A stretch of DNA of 64,000 nucleotides from Oscillospiraceae bacterium (GTDB lineage: Bacteria; Bacillota; Clostridia; Oscillospirales; Ruminococcaceae): NCBI GenBank assembly GCA_024404875.1, contig JAKSPK010000002.1:43193-107192 (forward strand). The letters are read 5' to 3'. Below the pieces are notes generated by a model, which was given only the letters and a program-made list of their open reading frames with translations, made no database searches and was not told where the DNA came from. This document shows positions 18,384 to 26,401 of this stretch, piece by piece. Both the position numbers and the translations under genes were made by a program. Numbering within the stretch: the first letter of the stretch is position 1; each line of letters opens with the position of its first letter.

Positions 18384-18722
18384 TTAATCACGCCGGACGC
18401 TGACGGTCATCATGCCGTCATAATCCTCCGCGAGTACCTGCAAATGAATGAGCAGCCCGTGCAGGAGTTCCGATTGCACAGAGTCCGGCGCGTTGAGCCG
18501 GAAGGATAGAAGGTTATGAGCATCCGCTGCCGGATTTTCTATAATGCTGACCGCTGCACCGAAACATTCGGTGAGGGTATTGCAGGTGAGCTGCATTGCA
18601 GAGGAGACTGCTGCACAGAGGATCATTCCATCCTCACTGCCGCTCTCATATTCTGCATGGCCGCTTACCGCAGCGCTGATATAGAGCCCGTCCCGCTGCT
18701 CAAAAACCGCATTCAGCTTCAT
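18384..18722 (-). CDS. prp: Ribosomal-processing cysteine protease Prp
   Basis: Prp removes the L27 N-terminal extension. The 112-residue product has the conserved [12 protein letters not shown] segment with the catalytic His and the [13 protein letters not shown] segment with the catalytic Cys, in the usual order and spacing. It sits between rplU and rpmA, the standard Firmicutes arrangement, and its substrate's cleavage motif (QFF-A) is present in the downstream gene. Confidence 0.95.
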   Translation of the reverse strand: MKLNAVFEQRDGLYISAAVSGHAEYESGSEDGMILCAAVSSAMQLTCNTLTECFGAAVSIIENPAADAHNLLSFRLNAPDSVQSELLHGLLIHLQVLAEDYDGMMTVSVRRD

Positions 18723-18728
18723 CTGTGC

Positions 18729-19040
18729 TTATTTGCTGATGGATTCGATGCGGACCTTGGTGAACGGCTGTCTGTGGCCGATTGCACGCTTCTGACCGCA
18801 CTTCGGCTTGTAGGTGAAGACACGGATCTTCTTGCCCTTGCCGTTTGCAAGAACCTTCGCTGTGACCTTTGCGCCGTCCACGAGGGGAGCGCCGATCGTC
18901 AGACCGCTTTCGTCGCCGATAACTGCGACCTGATCGAAGGTAACGGTATCGCCTGCCTCGACCGCGAGCTTCTCAACACGGATGATGTTGCCCTCCTCGA
19001 CCTTCAGCTGCTTACCGCCTGTCAAAATGACTGCATACAT
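18729..19040 (-). CDS. rplU: 50S ribosomal protein L21
   Basis: A 103-residue L21 that starts MYAVILTGGKQLKVEEG and ends with the RNA-contacting TYKPKCGQKRAIGHRQPFTKVRI tail (shown here as two joined motifs). The frame is open upstream, but the ATG at 19040 gives the family's normal length and follows AAAGGCAGGTG. First gene of rplU-prp-rpmA. A consensus promoter lies about 100 bases upstream, leaving a structured leader. Confidence 0.97.
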   Translation of the reverse strand: MYAVILTGGKQLKVEEGNIIRVEKLAVEAGDTVTFDQVAVIGDESGLTIGAPLVDGAKVTAKVLANGKGKKIRVFTYKPKCGQKRAIGHRQPFTKVRIESISK

Positions 19041-19137
19041 GGTATTTTTGGCACCTGCCTTTTCCATAAACTCGCTGCGAACGGTGCGTAGGATATCCAT
19101 TCGGACATAGTACGGCTTTAACCGATCAGCAAGCGGC
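19041..19137 (-). promoter_or_regulatory. Probable L21 leader (5' UTR of rplU)
   Basis: The ~97-base untranslated leader between the promoter and rplU is where Firmicutes carry the L21 autoregulatory leader RNA. It contains complementary segments such as AAGCCGC near its start and GCGGC-like pieces downstream, but I cannot confirm the family fold by eye. Location is the main support. Confidence 0.4.
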
Positions 19138-19143
19138 TTTATC

Positions 19144-19172
19144 ATTATACCAGATTCCGCAAATTTTGTCAA
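19144..19172 (-). promoter_or_regulatory. Consensus sigma-A promoter for rplU-prp-rpmA
   Basis: TTGACA (19167-19172), 17 bases, TATAAT (19144-19149) on the minus strand; both boxes are exact consensus. Confidence 0.92.
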
Positions 19173-19246
19173 GAGCCGGCAGAAGCGGCCCTGCAACGAT
19201 TCTCAGAACGGAATCGGGCATGATTTTGGTTATTATCACGAAAATA

Positions 19247-21115
19247 TCAGATGCTCGGAATGAGTTTTGCAATAAATTTGAGGATCAGTGTGCTGTCGTC
19301 ATTACTGAGACCGGGCGTGCCATCCACTTCTGCATTTTGTTTTCCGGTATTGGTGATTACGGCTTCCTCGTCCTCCGCAAGATAGCGAGACAGCAGGACA
19401 ACATCAGTAATATCAACGGCACCGCTGCAGTCCACATCGCCGGGTAAGTGCTTTTCACCGGAGCCTTGACTGGCACCGTCTGTTGTGGTCGTCGTACCGG
19501 TTTCAGGCTGCGGATTCTCGGGCAGCTCCGGATCATATGTGTCCCAGTCCGGCAGCTCGTCGAGTGTGATGCAGTATTCGCTGGTGTAGATTTTTTTCAG
19601 CTCTGCCGGATCAGTTAGTTCGGTGAGATAGCGCTGATACCACGGGCAGAAATAGAGCCATCCGGCCTTGTCCTTCAGCAGGTTGTCAAGGGAGGGGATC
19701 GTATCATTTTCGCTCATGACGACCATTTTCTTTCCCTCGGTCTGAGCGACCATTGTATAGAAGGATGCAGCGATTGCGCTCGGATTCGGGATGCTGTTGT
19801 AGATCGCGTTGTATTTGTCGATACCCTGAAAATCGACATATTGATCACCCGGATACCATTCTGCAGCATGAGCGGAAGTGGATGCTGTCCAGATCCAGAG
19901 CAGATTGTTCAGATTGTATTTGTTCGTGAGCTGATCCCAGAGATAGATGTAAAGCGCCTTGCAGGCTTCAGGGCCGTCTGCGCCCCACCAGAACCATGCG
20001 CCCTCGGCTTCATGCAGCGGACGGAACAGGATCGGCACACCGGCATCACGCGCCTTGCCGAGCTGTTCGGCGAGCAGCGCGATATCTTTGTCGATCTGTT
20101 CATGTTCCCATGTGCCTTCCGTTACGGCATTCTTCGCGCTGAATGTCGTGAAGGCGCCGCCGTTTGCAGCGGATTCCACATAGAATGCGCATTGGGAGCT
20201 GCCCTTTTCGGTCGGGACATTCCAGTGATAGCTGACGGTCGGGATGCCGCCCTTGTCCTTGTACCATTCTACCACACGCTCCGGCGCGTCATCGAAATAG
20301 GGTGAGGTCGTATTGTAGAACAGGAAGTCGATGCCGCGGATTGCAGGTTGTTTTCCGGTCGTTTTCTGAATATATTCGAATTCGGCCTCGTTGTCAACAA
20401 TATAGTCGATCGGGAGTCCCTGCGATTCCAGTGCATTTTTATTGGTGTTATGCGAGCCGCAGTATTCCTGCTGGCCGGAGAGAATGTGATTGCCGTAATT
20501 CTCCCGCATATAGGCATAGAGCTTCCGTGCTTCGGGGGATGCATTCGGATTGCAGGGGGCATCATCCGGCTCGAAATTCGTCAGATAAGCCGGCGCATCA
20601 GAGATCGTGAGATAATCGAGGAAAGTGTAGCCCCAGTAGCTCTTGATGGTGATCGTATTCTCGCCCTTGTTCAGATGCACATATCCTGCCGGGAGCATCT
20701 GCCAGCCCTCGCCGGAATTGAACGGGAACAGCACCTCGCCCTGCGATTCGTCGTTGACGAGCAGATACTGTGTTTTATCGGGTTTTACAGGATCGCCGAA
20801 GCATTGGATATAGCAAAGCTCAAGCGCGTAATAGCCTTCCTCTTCCATGTTGACGGTGACAGTGACCTGTGCGTCCTTGCGGTCGATGAAGACATAGCTT
20901 TCGCCCGACCAGCCGGACATATCACAGACATTGCCGAAGCCGTCCTCGTCGATCTGTTCCCATGTGATCGGCGGATTTTCGCAGTCTGTGAGCTTGCCGC
21001 TCTCAAACTCGACCTTGATAACCTCGCTCGCGGCAGATGTGCCGGCGGGCAGTGTGAGTGCGCTCATGCACAGCACGGCGGCTGACACCAGCGCGGTTCC
21101 CCTTTTCGCTTTCAT
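19247..21115 (-). CDS. Secreted GH26 beta-mannanase with CBM35-like module and dockerin
   Basis: The product is 622 residues from the ATG at 21115, preceded by AAAGAGG. Order: signal peptide (1-29), CBM35-like beta-sandwich (about 32-173), GH26 catalytic domain (about 180-520), Pro/Thr linker and dockerin (559-619). The catalytic acid is Glu369 in LFRPLHEAEGAWFWWG and the nucleophile Glu469 in VVMSENDTIP; both match GH26. The enzyme should cut mannan or glucomannan backbones outside the cell on the cellulosome. Dockerin repeats begin GDVDCSGAVDITD and a less canonical second one, GTPGLSNDDST. The DVVLLSRY segment is the same as in the GH9 dockerin, so both probably dock to the same cohesins. 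Mannobiose released could feed the 2-epimerase at 3.2 kb. Confidence 0.93.
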   Translation of the reverse strand: MKAKRGTALVSAAVLCMSALTLPAGTSAASEVIKVEFESGKLTDCENPPITWEQIDEDGFGNVCDMSGWSGESYVFIDRKDAQVTVTVNMEEEGYYALELCYIQCFGDPVKPDKTQYLLVNDESQGEVLFPFNSGEGWQMLPAGYVHLNKGENTITIKSYWGYTFLDYLTISDAPAYLTNFEPDDAPCNPNASPEARKLYAYMRENYGNHILSGQQEYCGSHNTNKNALESQGLPIDYIVDNEAEFEYIQKTTGKQPAIRGIDFLFYNTTSPYFDDAPERVVEWYKDKGGIPTVSYHWNVPTEKGSSQCAFYVESAANGGAFTTFSAKNAVTEGTWEHEQIDKDIALLAEQLGKARDAGVPILFRPLHEAEGAWFWWGADGPEACKALYIYLWDQLTNKYNLNNLLWIWTASTSAHAAEWYPGDQYVDFQGIDKYNAIYNSIPNPSAIAASFYTMVAQTEGKKMVVMSENDTIPSLDNLLKDKAGWLYFCPWYQRYLTELTDPAELKKIYTSEYCITLDELPDWDTYDPELPENPQPETGTTTTTDGASQGSGEKHLPGDVDCSGAVDITDVVLLSRYLAEDEEAVITNTGKQNAEVDGTPGLSNDDSTLILKFIAKLIPSI

Positions 21116-21150
21116 GATGATAACCTCTTTCATTATATATTTATGTGAAC

Positions 21151-21173
21151 AGACCGGCGGAGAACGCCGGTCT
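21151..21173 (-). terminator. Hairpin between rpiB and the mannanase gene
   Basis: A perfect 9-bp GC-rich stem (AGACCGGCG at 21151-21159 with 21165-21173). No T-run follows on the minus strand, so it may be a weak terminator or a processing site. Confidence 0.4.
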
Positions 21174-21202
21174 GCAGAACATCGTCCGGGAGAGGCTGTT
21201 TT

Positions 21203-21634
21203 TTATTTTTCCAGTTCAGCGATCATGTCAATGCGCCGCTGATGCCTGCCGCCCTCGAAGCCCGTGCACAGGAATGTTTCAAGGATTTCGCGTGCCAGTC
21301 CCTCGCCGACAACGCGCGCGCCCATGCAAAGTACATTTGCATCATTGTGAAGACGCGTAAACTTTGCACTGTAGGTCTCCGTGCAGACTGCCGCACGGAT
21401 GCCTTTCATCTTGTTCGCAGTGATGCTCATGCCGATGCCGGTTCCGCAGAGCAGAATGCCGGTATCCGCTTCACCGCACTGAATCTTTTCGCAGACAGTC
21501 TTTGCGATAACCGGATAATCGCTCGGCGATGCGTCCGTGCCGCAGTCAATGTACGGGATCTTCTGATCCTCCAGATACTGTTTGACGATCTGACGCAGCG
21601 ATGCTGCTGCGTGATCGCTTCCGATTGCTACCAT
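21203..21634 (-). CDS. rpiB: Ribose-5-phosphate isomerase B
   Basis: Interconverts ribulose-5-phosphate and ribose-5-phosphate (or related allose/galactose-6-phosphate substrates). The 143-residue product has the RpiB/LacAB fold: N-terminal IGSDHAAASLRQ, the DCGTDASPSDYP loop, and the GILLCGTGIGMSITANK phosphate-binding segment with the catalytic Cys. HNDANVLCMGARVVG supports RpiB over LacA/B. It ends the unknown gene-tsaE-tsaB-lipoprotein-rpiB run, 14 bases after the lipoprotein stop. Confidence 0.94.
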   Translation of the reverse strand: MVAIGSDHAAASLRQIVKQYLEDQKIPYIDCGTDASPSDYPVIAKTVCEKIQCGEADTGILLCGTGIGMSITANKMKGIRAAVCTETYSAKFTRLHNDANVLCMGARVVGEGLAREILETFLCTGFEGGRHQRRIDMIAELEK

Positions 21635-21648
21635 GTTTTTCCTCCTGT

Positions 21649-22659
21649 TTATGCATTTTCCATTTCAAGTATACCCTGATGCGATACAGCAAAGTGATCG
21701 CAATCATAGTCCTCTGAGCCATTGAACGAGAAATAATTTACATTTTCATCAAAATCATCAATCTGCTGACCGGTGACACAGTCAAATGCCATGCCTGAAG
21801 AATCCAGCCGGACAATATAGTCCCTGCCGGAATGCGGGTCGAGCCAGATGCCGAGCGTGCAGTCGTTCCCGTCTTCCAGATAATCGAAGCGGCTGAAAAG
21901 CAAATCGTCCCGGTCGTGATCAAAAATGATCTGCTTCAGCTGGCCGTCCGGATTGATGCCGGCATAAAATGCGATACCGTTGCTGTTGCCGTCATGGTCG
22001 GGGTCGATGATAAAGCCGAGCTTGTATTCGCAGTCGCCGATATGCCGGGCCAGGTTTTTGAGCTGCTGCTTTTGCCGGGAGATCCGGTCTCGCTCAAAGC
22101 CTCCGGCGCCGTCATACTGCGCCGCGCTGTTGTCTGCGCCGATCTCCACGGTATTGCTGACCACCTCATAGCCGCCGTCGATCCATGCTTTCAGCCAGAC
22201 ACGGATGATTCCGCCGCCGTAATTCATCGGGCGGTAAGTCATTTCGTTTTCGGCATTGCGTTCGAGTTGGATCGAGCCGTTCGCTTCGACAACCCATGTG
22301 AGCATATCGGAATCGTATGCGCCGGCCGATCGCCGGACAAGTCCGGTGTTGTCAACACGCAGCGAATAGCATGAGGAATAGTCGAATGTGATTGGAGGGG
22401 CGGTTTGCTTCGGCGGCTTCTGCCCGACGAGAGAATCCCGCGCATCCGGCTCACTGTTTTCCTGTTTATTCGTACCGGAATTGCTGCCGGACGGAGCGAT
22501 TTCCTGTGCATGGCTGTTTTCCGAAACAGGGGTTTCGACAATATCAGTATCGACGCCAAAGAGTTTCTGTGCCGCTTCGAGCCGGGAACCGTTTTCGAGC
22601 CGAACACAGCCAGACAGGAGGAGCGCCGTGAGCAGAAGCGGCAGACATCGCTTTTTCAT
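21649..22659 (-). CDS. Lipoprotein of unknown function with Ca-like loops
   Basis: A 336-residue lipoprotein: basic N-terminus, hydrophobic stretch and lipobox LLLSGC (Cys18). Residues 40-90 are low-complexity Ser/Pro/Glu and probably a spacer. The rest is a beta-rich domain I do not recognise. IDPDHDGNSNGIAFY and IIFDHDRDDLL resemble Asp-rich calcium-binding loops. It sits between tsaB and rpiB in the same direction, 17 bases after tsaB, with AGGAGGG before the ATG. No functional link to tRNA modification is evident; it may simply be carried in the operon. Confidence 0.75.
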   Translation of the reverse strand: MKKRCLPLLLTALLLSGCVRLENGSRLEAAQKLFGVDTDIVETPVSENSHAQEIAPSGSNSGTNKQENSEPDARDSLVGQKPPKQTAPPITFDYSSCYSLRVDNTGLVRRSAGAYDSDMLTWVVEANGSIQLERNAENEMTYRPMNYGGGIIRVWLKAWIDGGYEVVSNTVEIGADNSAAQYDGAGGFERDRISRQKQQLKNLARHIGDCEYKLGFIIDPDHDGNSNGIAFYAGINPDGQLKQIIFDHDRDDLLFSRFDYLEDGNDCTLGIWLDPHSGRDYIVRLDSSGMAFDCVTGQQIDDFDENVNYFSFNGSEDYDCDHFAVSHQGILEMENA

Positions 22660-22676
22660 GCTTTTCCCTCCTGCAA

Positions 22677-23336
22677 TCAGCCGATCTTGACCGCCTGCAA
22701 ATAGCTGACGGACAGTGCTTCCGGCGGAATGGGTTCAGTCTGCGCCGCTGCCATTGCGATGCCGCAGGCGGACTGGTCGCGGAGATGCATCGGTGCGGGA
22801 ATAAAGTTTTCACTGATCTGCCGCAAAATGCCGATGCCGTCGCCGACGACTGTGACCTGTTCGCCGTAGGTTTCGATCTGTGCGGCAATATCACCGGCCT
22901 CGAGCACCTGATCTTCAGTCAGGCGTGTGACGCGCAGACCGTCGCTGCGGAAAAGTGCACAGTAGCAGAGATTTTTGCGTGCTGCCAGGCAGGCGCAGAT
23001 CACACCGCTTTTTGCTGAGAGATTCCAGGCGAGTCCTTCCAGTGTGGATATACCGGCGCATTGTTTTCCGCCTGCGAAAGCGAGTGCCTGGATTGCCGCG
23101 ATACCGATGCGCAGGCCGGTATAGGAGCCGGGGCCGTTTGCAGCAGCAAAGAGATCGACATCCTGCACGCGCTTTCCCGTTTCCGAAAGCAGTGCTTTGA
23201 CATTCGGCATGAGGATCTGTGAATGCGCACGCTGGGTATAGATCATCCGGTATCCAAGCAGTACGCCGTCCTCCGTGACGGCACAGGAGCAGGTCTTTCC
23301 GGATGTGTCAATCGCTAAAGTCAGCAAGCAGCTCAT
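22677..23336 (-). CDS. tsaB: tRNA threonylcarbamoyladenosine biosynthesis protein TsaB
   Basis: TsaB is the non-catalytic ASKHA-fold partner of TsaD in making t6A37 of tRNA. The ~220-residue product begins with LAIDTSGKTCSCAV, has the SQILMPNVKALL segment and the GPGSYTGLRIG motif diagnostic of TsaB. It overlaps the end of tsaE by 29 bases. Start uncertain: the ATG at 23336 abuts its AAGGAG, whereas a TTG at 23327 would have ideal spacing to the same site and gives the more usual N-terminus. TsaD is not in the window. Confidence 0.92.
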   Translation of the reverse strand: MSCLLTLAIDTSGKTCSCAVTEDGVLLGYRMIYTQRAHSQILMPNVKALLSETGKRVQDVDLFAAANGPGSYTGLRIGIAAIQALAFAGGKQCAGISTLEGLAWNLSAKSGVICACLAARKNLCYCALFRSDGLRVTRLTEDQVLEAGDIAAQIETYGEQVTVVGDGIGILRQISENFIPAPMHLRDQSACGIAMAAAQTEPIPPEALSVSYLQAVKIG

Positions 23337-23754
23337 CTCCTTCGATCGTAATGGTTCTGGGGGTATCACCGTTTCCGCTGATCGTAATTGTCAGCAGGGG
23401 GGACGGCAGTTCGTCTTTGATATTCTCCGCCCATTCGATTACAAAGACCGAATCCTCCAGCGGATAATCCCAGAAGCCGGTGCTTTCCAGCGCCTCAGCG
23501 GATGTGACACGGTACATATCGAAATGATAGACAGAAATACACCCGTCAGCGTGGTATTCATTGACCAGCGCAAAGGTCGGAGAACTGACGGTGTCCGGAA
23601 GGCCGAGTCCCTGAGCAAGTCCGCGGGTAAAGGTTGTTTTTCCGGCACCGAGCCCGCCGAAGAATGCAACGCAGGTACCGGGGCGAAGTGCCGCACCGAT
23701 CCGCTTTGCCAATGCGAGAGTCTCTGCCGGGGATGCAGATTGAAAAGATATCAT
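23308..23754 (-). CDS. tsaE: tRNA threonylcarbamoyladenosine biosynthesis ATPase TsaE
   Basis: TsaE is the P-loop ATPase that resets the TsaBD complex in t6A synthesis. The 148-residue product has Walker A GGLGAGKTTFTRG (from residue 33), the switch-like SSPTFALVNEY segment, YHFDMYR and the VIEWAEN motif, all diagnostic. It is the second gene of its unit, five bases after the unknown gene upstream, and overlaps tsaB. Confidence 0.95.
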   Translation of the reverse strand: MISFQSASPAETLALAKRIGAALRPGTCVAFFGGLGAGKTTFTRGLAQGLGLPDTVSSPTFALVNEYHADGCISVYHFDMYRVTSAEALESTGFWDYPLEDSVFVIEWAENIKDELPSPLLTITISGNGDTPRTITIEGDELLADFSD

Positions 23755-23759
23755 GTGGT

Positions 23760-24485
23760 TCAGTCCTGTTTCAAAGAATAATGGATTGTGACGGAGCAGC
23801 TTTGAAATGCATCGTCACGCGTGACTGCGATGCGCTCCTGCGTACCGCGGGCAGCAGGAATGATTTCTGTCAGGCGCCTGGAGAGCAGCACCGCCATGCC
23901 GCAGATTTCCGTGTCCCAGAGCAGCGGATAGAATCCATAGCGGGAGAGCGGGATCATCCAGATATCGGAGGAGACTGTTTCCTCAGTGATCCGGAATGAT
24001 GCAGTCAGATTATCCGCAGCAGCGCTGAACAGCTCAGCAGTGCGGAGCTCATGCCTGCGGATCTTTTTGCATATCTGCGTACAGAGGCTTTCAAGCTGTG
24101 CAGCGGCATCCTTCTGTATAAGCTCCTGATAATCACTGCCGTTATGCTGACGGACGAATTCTGACGGTACCTCGATGTGCGCATCTGTGCGGATTCTGCG
24201 GACAGTATGCGGATCCTGACCGGACTGCGAGTCCTCGCATTCGGAAATCACTGTCTGAGGGTAGGTGATTTTCAGCTCCGGGTATTCTTGTGCGACGATC
24301 CGTACAGCGGCAGCGTTCTGCTCGATCTCCGGTGCCGCATGGAGCGAACCGGGCAGCGGCTCGCCGTCCGCCCTGATGGAAACAGTCGTGACGCCAAGCG
24401 GCTTTGTCATGGTGAATCCCTCCGCATCTGCACGAAGTGACCGCGAGAGCAGCTCTGCAATGAGCGCCTGTGCATTCAGGGGCAT
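23760..24485 (-). CDS. Uncharacterised 241-residue protein heading the tsaE-tsaB unit
   Basis: I do not recognise this protein. It has no signal peptide, no transmembrane segment and no known motif. The first ~75 residues contain mixed strands (GVTTVSIRADGEPLPG), followed by a charged region and an Arg/Lys-rich helix (about 120-150, QLESLCTQICKKIRRHELR), then strands rich in aromatic residues (DIWMIPLSRYGFYPLLWDTE). It starts immediately after a strong sigma-A promoter with a GGGAGGG site, and tsaE follows by five bases, so the coding call is secure even though the function is not. A spore- or envelope-related role is possible but unsupported. Confidence 0.7.
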   Translation of the reverse strand: MPLNAQALIAELLSRSLRADAEGFTMTKPLGVTTVSIRADGEPLPGSLHAAPEIEQNAAAVRIVAQEYPELKITYPQTVISECEDSQSGQDPHTVRRIRTDAHIEVPSEFVRQHNGSDYQELIQKDAAAQLESLCTQICKKIRRHELRTAELFSAAADNLTASFRITEETVSSDIWMIPLSRYGFYPLLWDTEICGMAVLLSRRLTEIIPAARGTQERIAVTRDDAFQSCSVTIHYSLKQD

Positions 24486-24523
24486 GGGCGTTCCCTCCCT
24501 TCGTCATATGTCTGTATATACCT

Positions 24524-24552
24524 ATTATAGCAACATTGACACAGAAAGTCAA
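24524..24552 (-). promoter_or_regulatory. Sigma-A promoter for the unknown gene-tsaE-tsaB unit
   Basis: TTGACT (24547-24552), 17 bases, TATAAT (24524-24529) on the minus strand, about 30 bases before the first ATG. Confidence 0.85.
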
Positions 24553-24732
24553 GTCAGCAGAGCCGACACCGTTATGCGAAGGCAGCGAATTCGTTCGCGG
24601 CTGCAGTTTACGGGATAATCGCCGGTGCGTGGTTTTTGTCGGAAATCAGATTTGTGTCCGGCGTATATTTCCGACTCGATCCGGGCATACTGCTTTTGCC
24701 GGTACATAATCCGAATAAAGGAGAATCGGTAA

Positions 24733-25509
24733 ATGGCATATCAGAAAGTCATGATCGCGGGCATGGATACCGCAGCGCTGACCGTCCTCACGGAAGCTGA
24801 GAAAACCGCACTTCTGCGTGAAATGCAGGAGACCGGCAGCGAAGAGGCGCGTGAGAAGCTGATCCTTGGGAATCTGCGGCTTGTGCTCAGTGTGATCCAG
24901 CGCTTTACAGGCAGGGGAGAGGACGCGGACGATTTGTTTCAGATCGGTGTAATCGGTCTGATGAAAGCAATCAACAATTTTGATCTCACAAAGGATGTGC
25001 GCTTCTCGACTTACTGTGTTCCGATGATTGTGGGTGAACTGCGGCGGCATCTGCGTGATCATCATGCTGTGCGTGTCAGTCGTTCACTGCGCGATCTTGC
25101 CTATAAAGCGATGCAGGCGCGGGAAAAGCTGACCGCGGAGCTTGGCCGTGAGCCAACTGTTCAGCAGATTGCTGAGGCTGTCGGGGCGGAGCGTATTGAT
25201 GTCGTGACGGCGCTTGAAAGCATCAGCGACCCCGTTTCGCTCTATGAACCGATCTTTTCGGATTCCGGCGATCCGCTGTATCTGATCGACCAGATCGGCG
25301 ATCCGGACAGCACGGACAGCAGCTGGATGTCGGAGCTGGCACTGCGGGATGCACTTGCATCGTTGTCTCCGCGCGAAAAAAACATCCTCCACCGGCGTTT
25401 CTGGCTTGGTAAAACGCAGATGGAGGTTGCGAATGAGATCGGTATTTCGCAGGCACAGGTCTCGCGGCTGGAAAAGGCTGCGATCGCGCATATCAAGGAG
25501 CAGCTTTGA
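24733..25509 (+). CDS. sigG: Forespore RNA polymerase sigma factor SigG
   Basis: A 258-residue sigma-70 factor without region 1. The N-terminus KVMIAGMDTAALTVL matches the SigG signature (KVEICGVDTSKLPVL in Bacillus), which separates it from SigF. Region 2 is clear: NLRLVLSVIQRF, DDLFQIGVIGLMKAINNFD and FSTYCVPMIVGELRRHLRD. Region 3 carries VSRSLRDLAYKA, and region 4 ends with the helix-turn-helix GKTQMEVANEIGISQAQVSRLEK. SigG runs late forespore genes in endospore formers. No spoIIG operon is adjacent. Upstream, GTATA (24662-24666) and CATACT (24686-24691) are 19 bases apart, loosely like a SigG self-promoter, but this is weak. AAAGGAG precedes the ATG. Confidence 0.9.
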   Translation: MAYQKVMIAGMDTAALTVLTEAEKTALLREMQETGSEEAREKLILGNLRLVLSVIQRFTGRGEDADDLFQIGVIGLMKAINNFDLTKDVRFSTYCVPMIVGELRRHLRDHHAVRVSRSLRDLAYKAMQAREKLTAELGREPTVQQIAEAVGAERIDVVTALESISDPVSLYEPIFSDSGDPLYLIDQIGDPDSTDSSWMSELALRDALASLSPREKNILHRRFWLGKTQMEVANEIGISQAQVSRLEKAAIAHIKEQL

Positions 25510-25710
25510 GACAATACTGCACAGAGTTGGTGGAACAGGTGAAGACAGATGTGCCGTCAAGCCGTCCGTCGGGCTTGATGCGGTGCTGTCCTGCGTGTCT
25601 GAACAGATCTCATGATCTGATCGCCCCATGTATCATCCGGCGAACCGGATACGTTGCAGGTATCGGCGCGCACCTTTGCTGATTTCATCAATGCGAAATC
25701 GGAATGCACC

Positions 25711-26331
25711 TCATCGAAAGCTGACAAAATGCGTTTCGAGGATCTCCAGTGCTGGTTTTCCGCCGGACATTTCGGTCAGGCGGGCTTCCAGTGCGGGGTA
25801 GCGGTCGGTTTTGATATCAAACAGCAGTGTGACCTTTTCGCCGAAGTCACTGCCGGCATCAACGATTCCGTATTCCGGCAGCAGATAGCTGACCTTGCCG
25901 TAATCCGTATAGTCGATGACATACCGGATGCGAAATGCTTCGCAGTAGTGAAGCAGATCAGAATTTTTTACACTCTCTGCTGCCGAGGCGGAATAGGCTC
26001 TGGTCAGTCCCGGTGCGCCGAGCAGGACACCGCCGAAATAGCGCGTGACCACGCAGCAGACATCCGAAAGCTCTGTTTTTTGCAGCACATTCAGAACCGG
26101 TATGCCGCCGGTTCCCTGCGGTTCGCCGTCATCGCTGTATCGGACGGCGCCGCTGCGCAGAATATATGCCCAGACATTGTGCCGCGCCTTGTGGTGCTTT
26201 GCCTTGACAGCTTCGATGATCTCACGGCATTCGTCCTCTGTTTCAGCGGGGAAAAGCTGCGCGATGAATTCCGAACGCTTTTCAGTGATGCTGCCCTCAC
26301 AGGGTGCAGCGATTGTGGTGTATTCGATCAT
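25711..26331 (-). CDS. YigZ/IMPACT family protein
   Basis: A 206-residue member of the YigZ/IMPACT family, conserved but poorly understood; eukaryotic IMPACT modulates the Gcn2 response, and the bacterial members' role is unknown. Landmarks are KRSEFIAQLFPAETEDE, the HHKARHNVWAYIL segment, SDDGEPQGTGGIPVL and VTRYFGGVLLGAPGLTRAY, all diagnostic of the N-terminal domain; the C-terminal DUF1949-like ferredoxin fold follows (about 135-206). The 200-base gap to sigG holds no other gene. It is transcribed toward sigG. Confidence 0.94.
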   Translation of the reverse strand: MIEYTTIAAPCEGSITEKRSEFIAQLFPAETEDECREIIEAVKAKHHKARHNVWAYILRSGAVRYSDDGEPQGTGGIPVLNVLQKTELSDVCCVVTRYFGGVLLGAPGLTRAYSASAAESVKNSDLLHYCEAFRIRYVIDYTDYGKVSYLLPEYGIVDAGSDFGEKVTLLFDIKTDRYPALEARLTEMSGGKPALEILETHFVSFR

Positions 26332-26401
26332 ATTGTTCTCCGATGTAAATGGGATATTTCGCAGCTTGTCAGCGTGCGGGTGCGGGGTTGACCGCGCCTT
26401 C

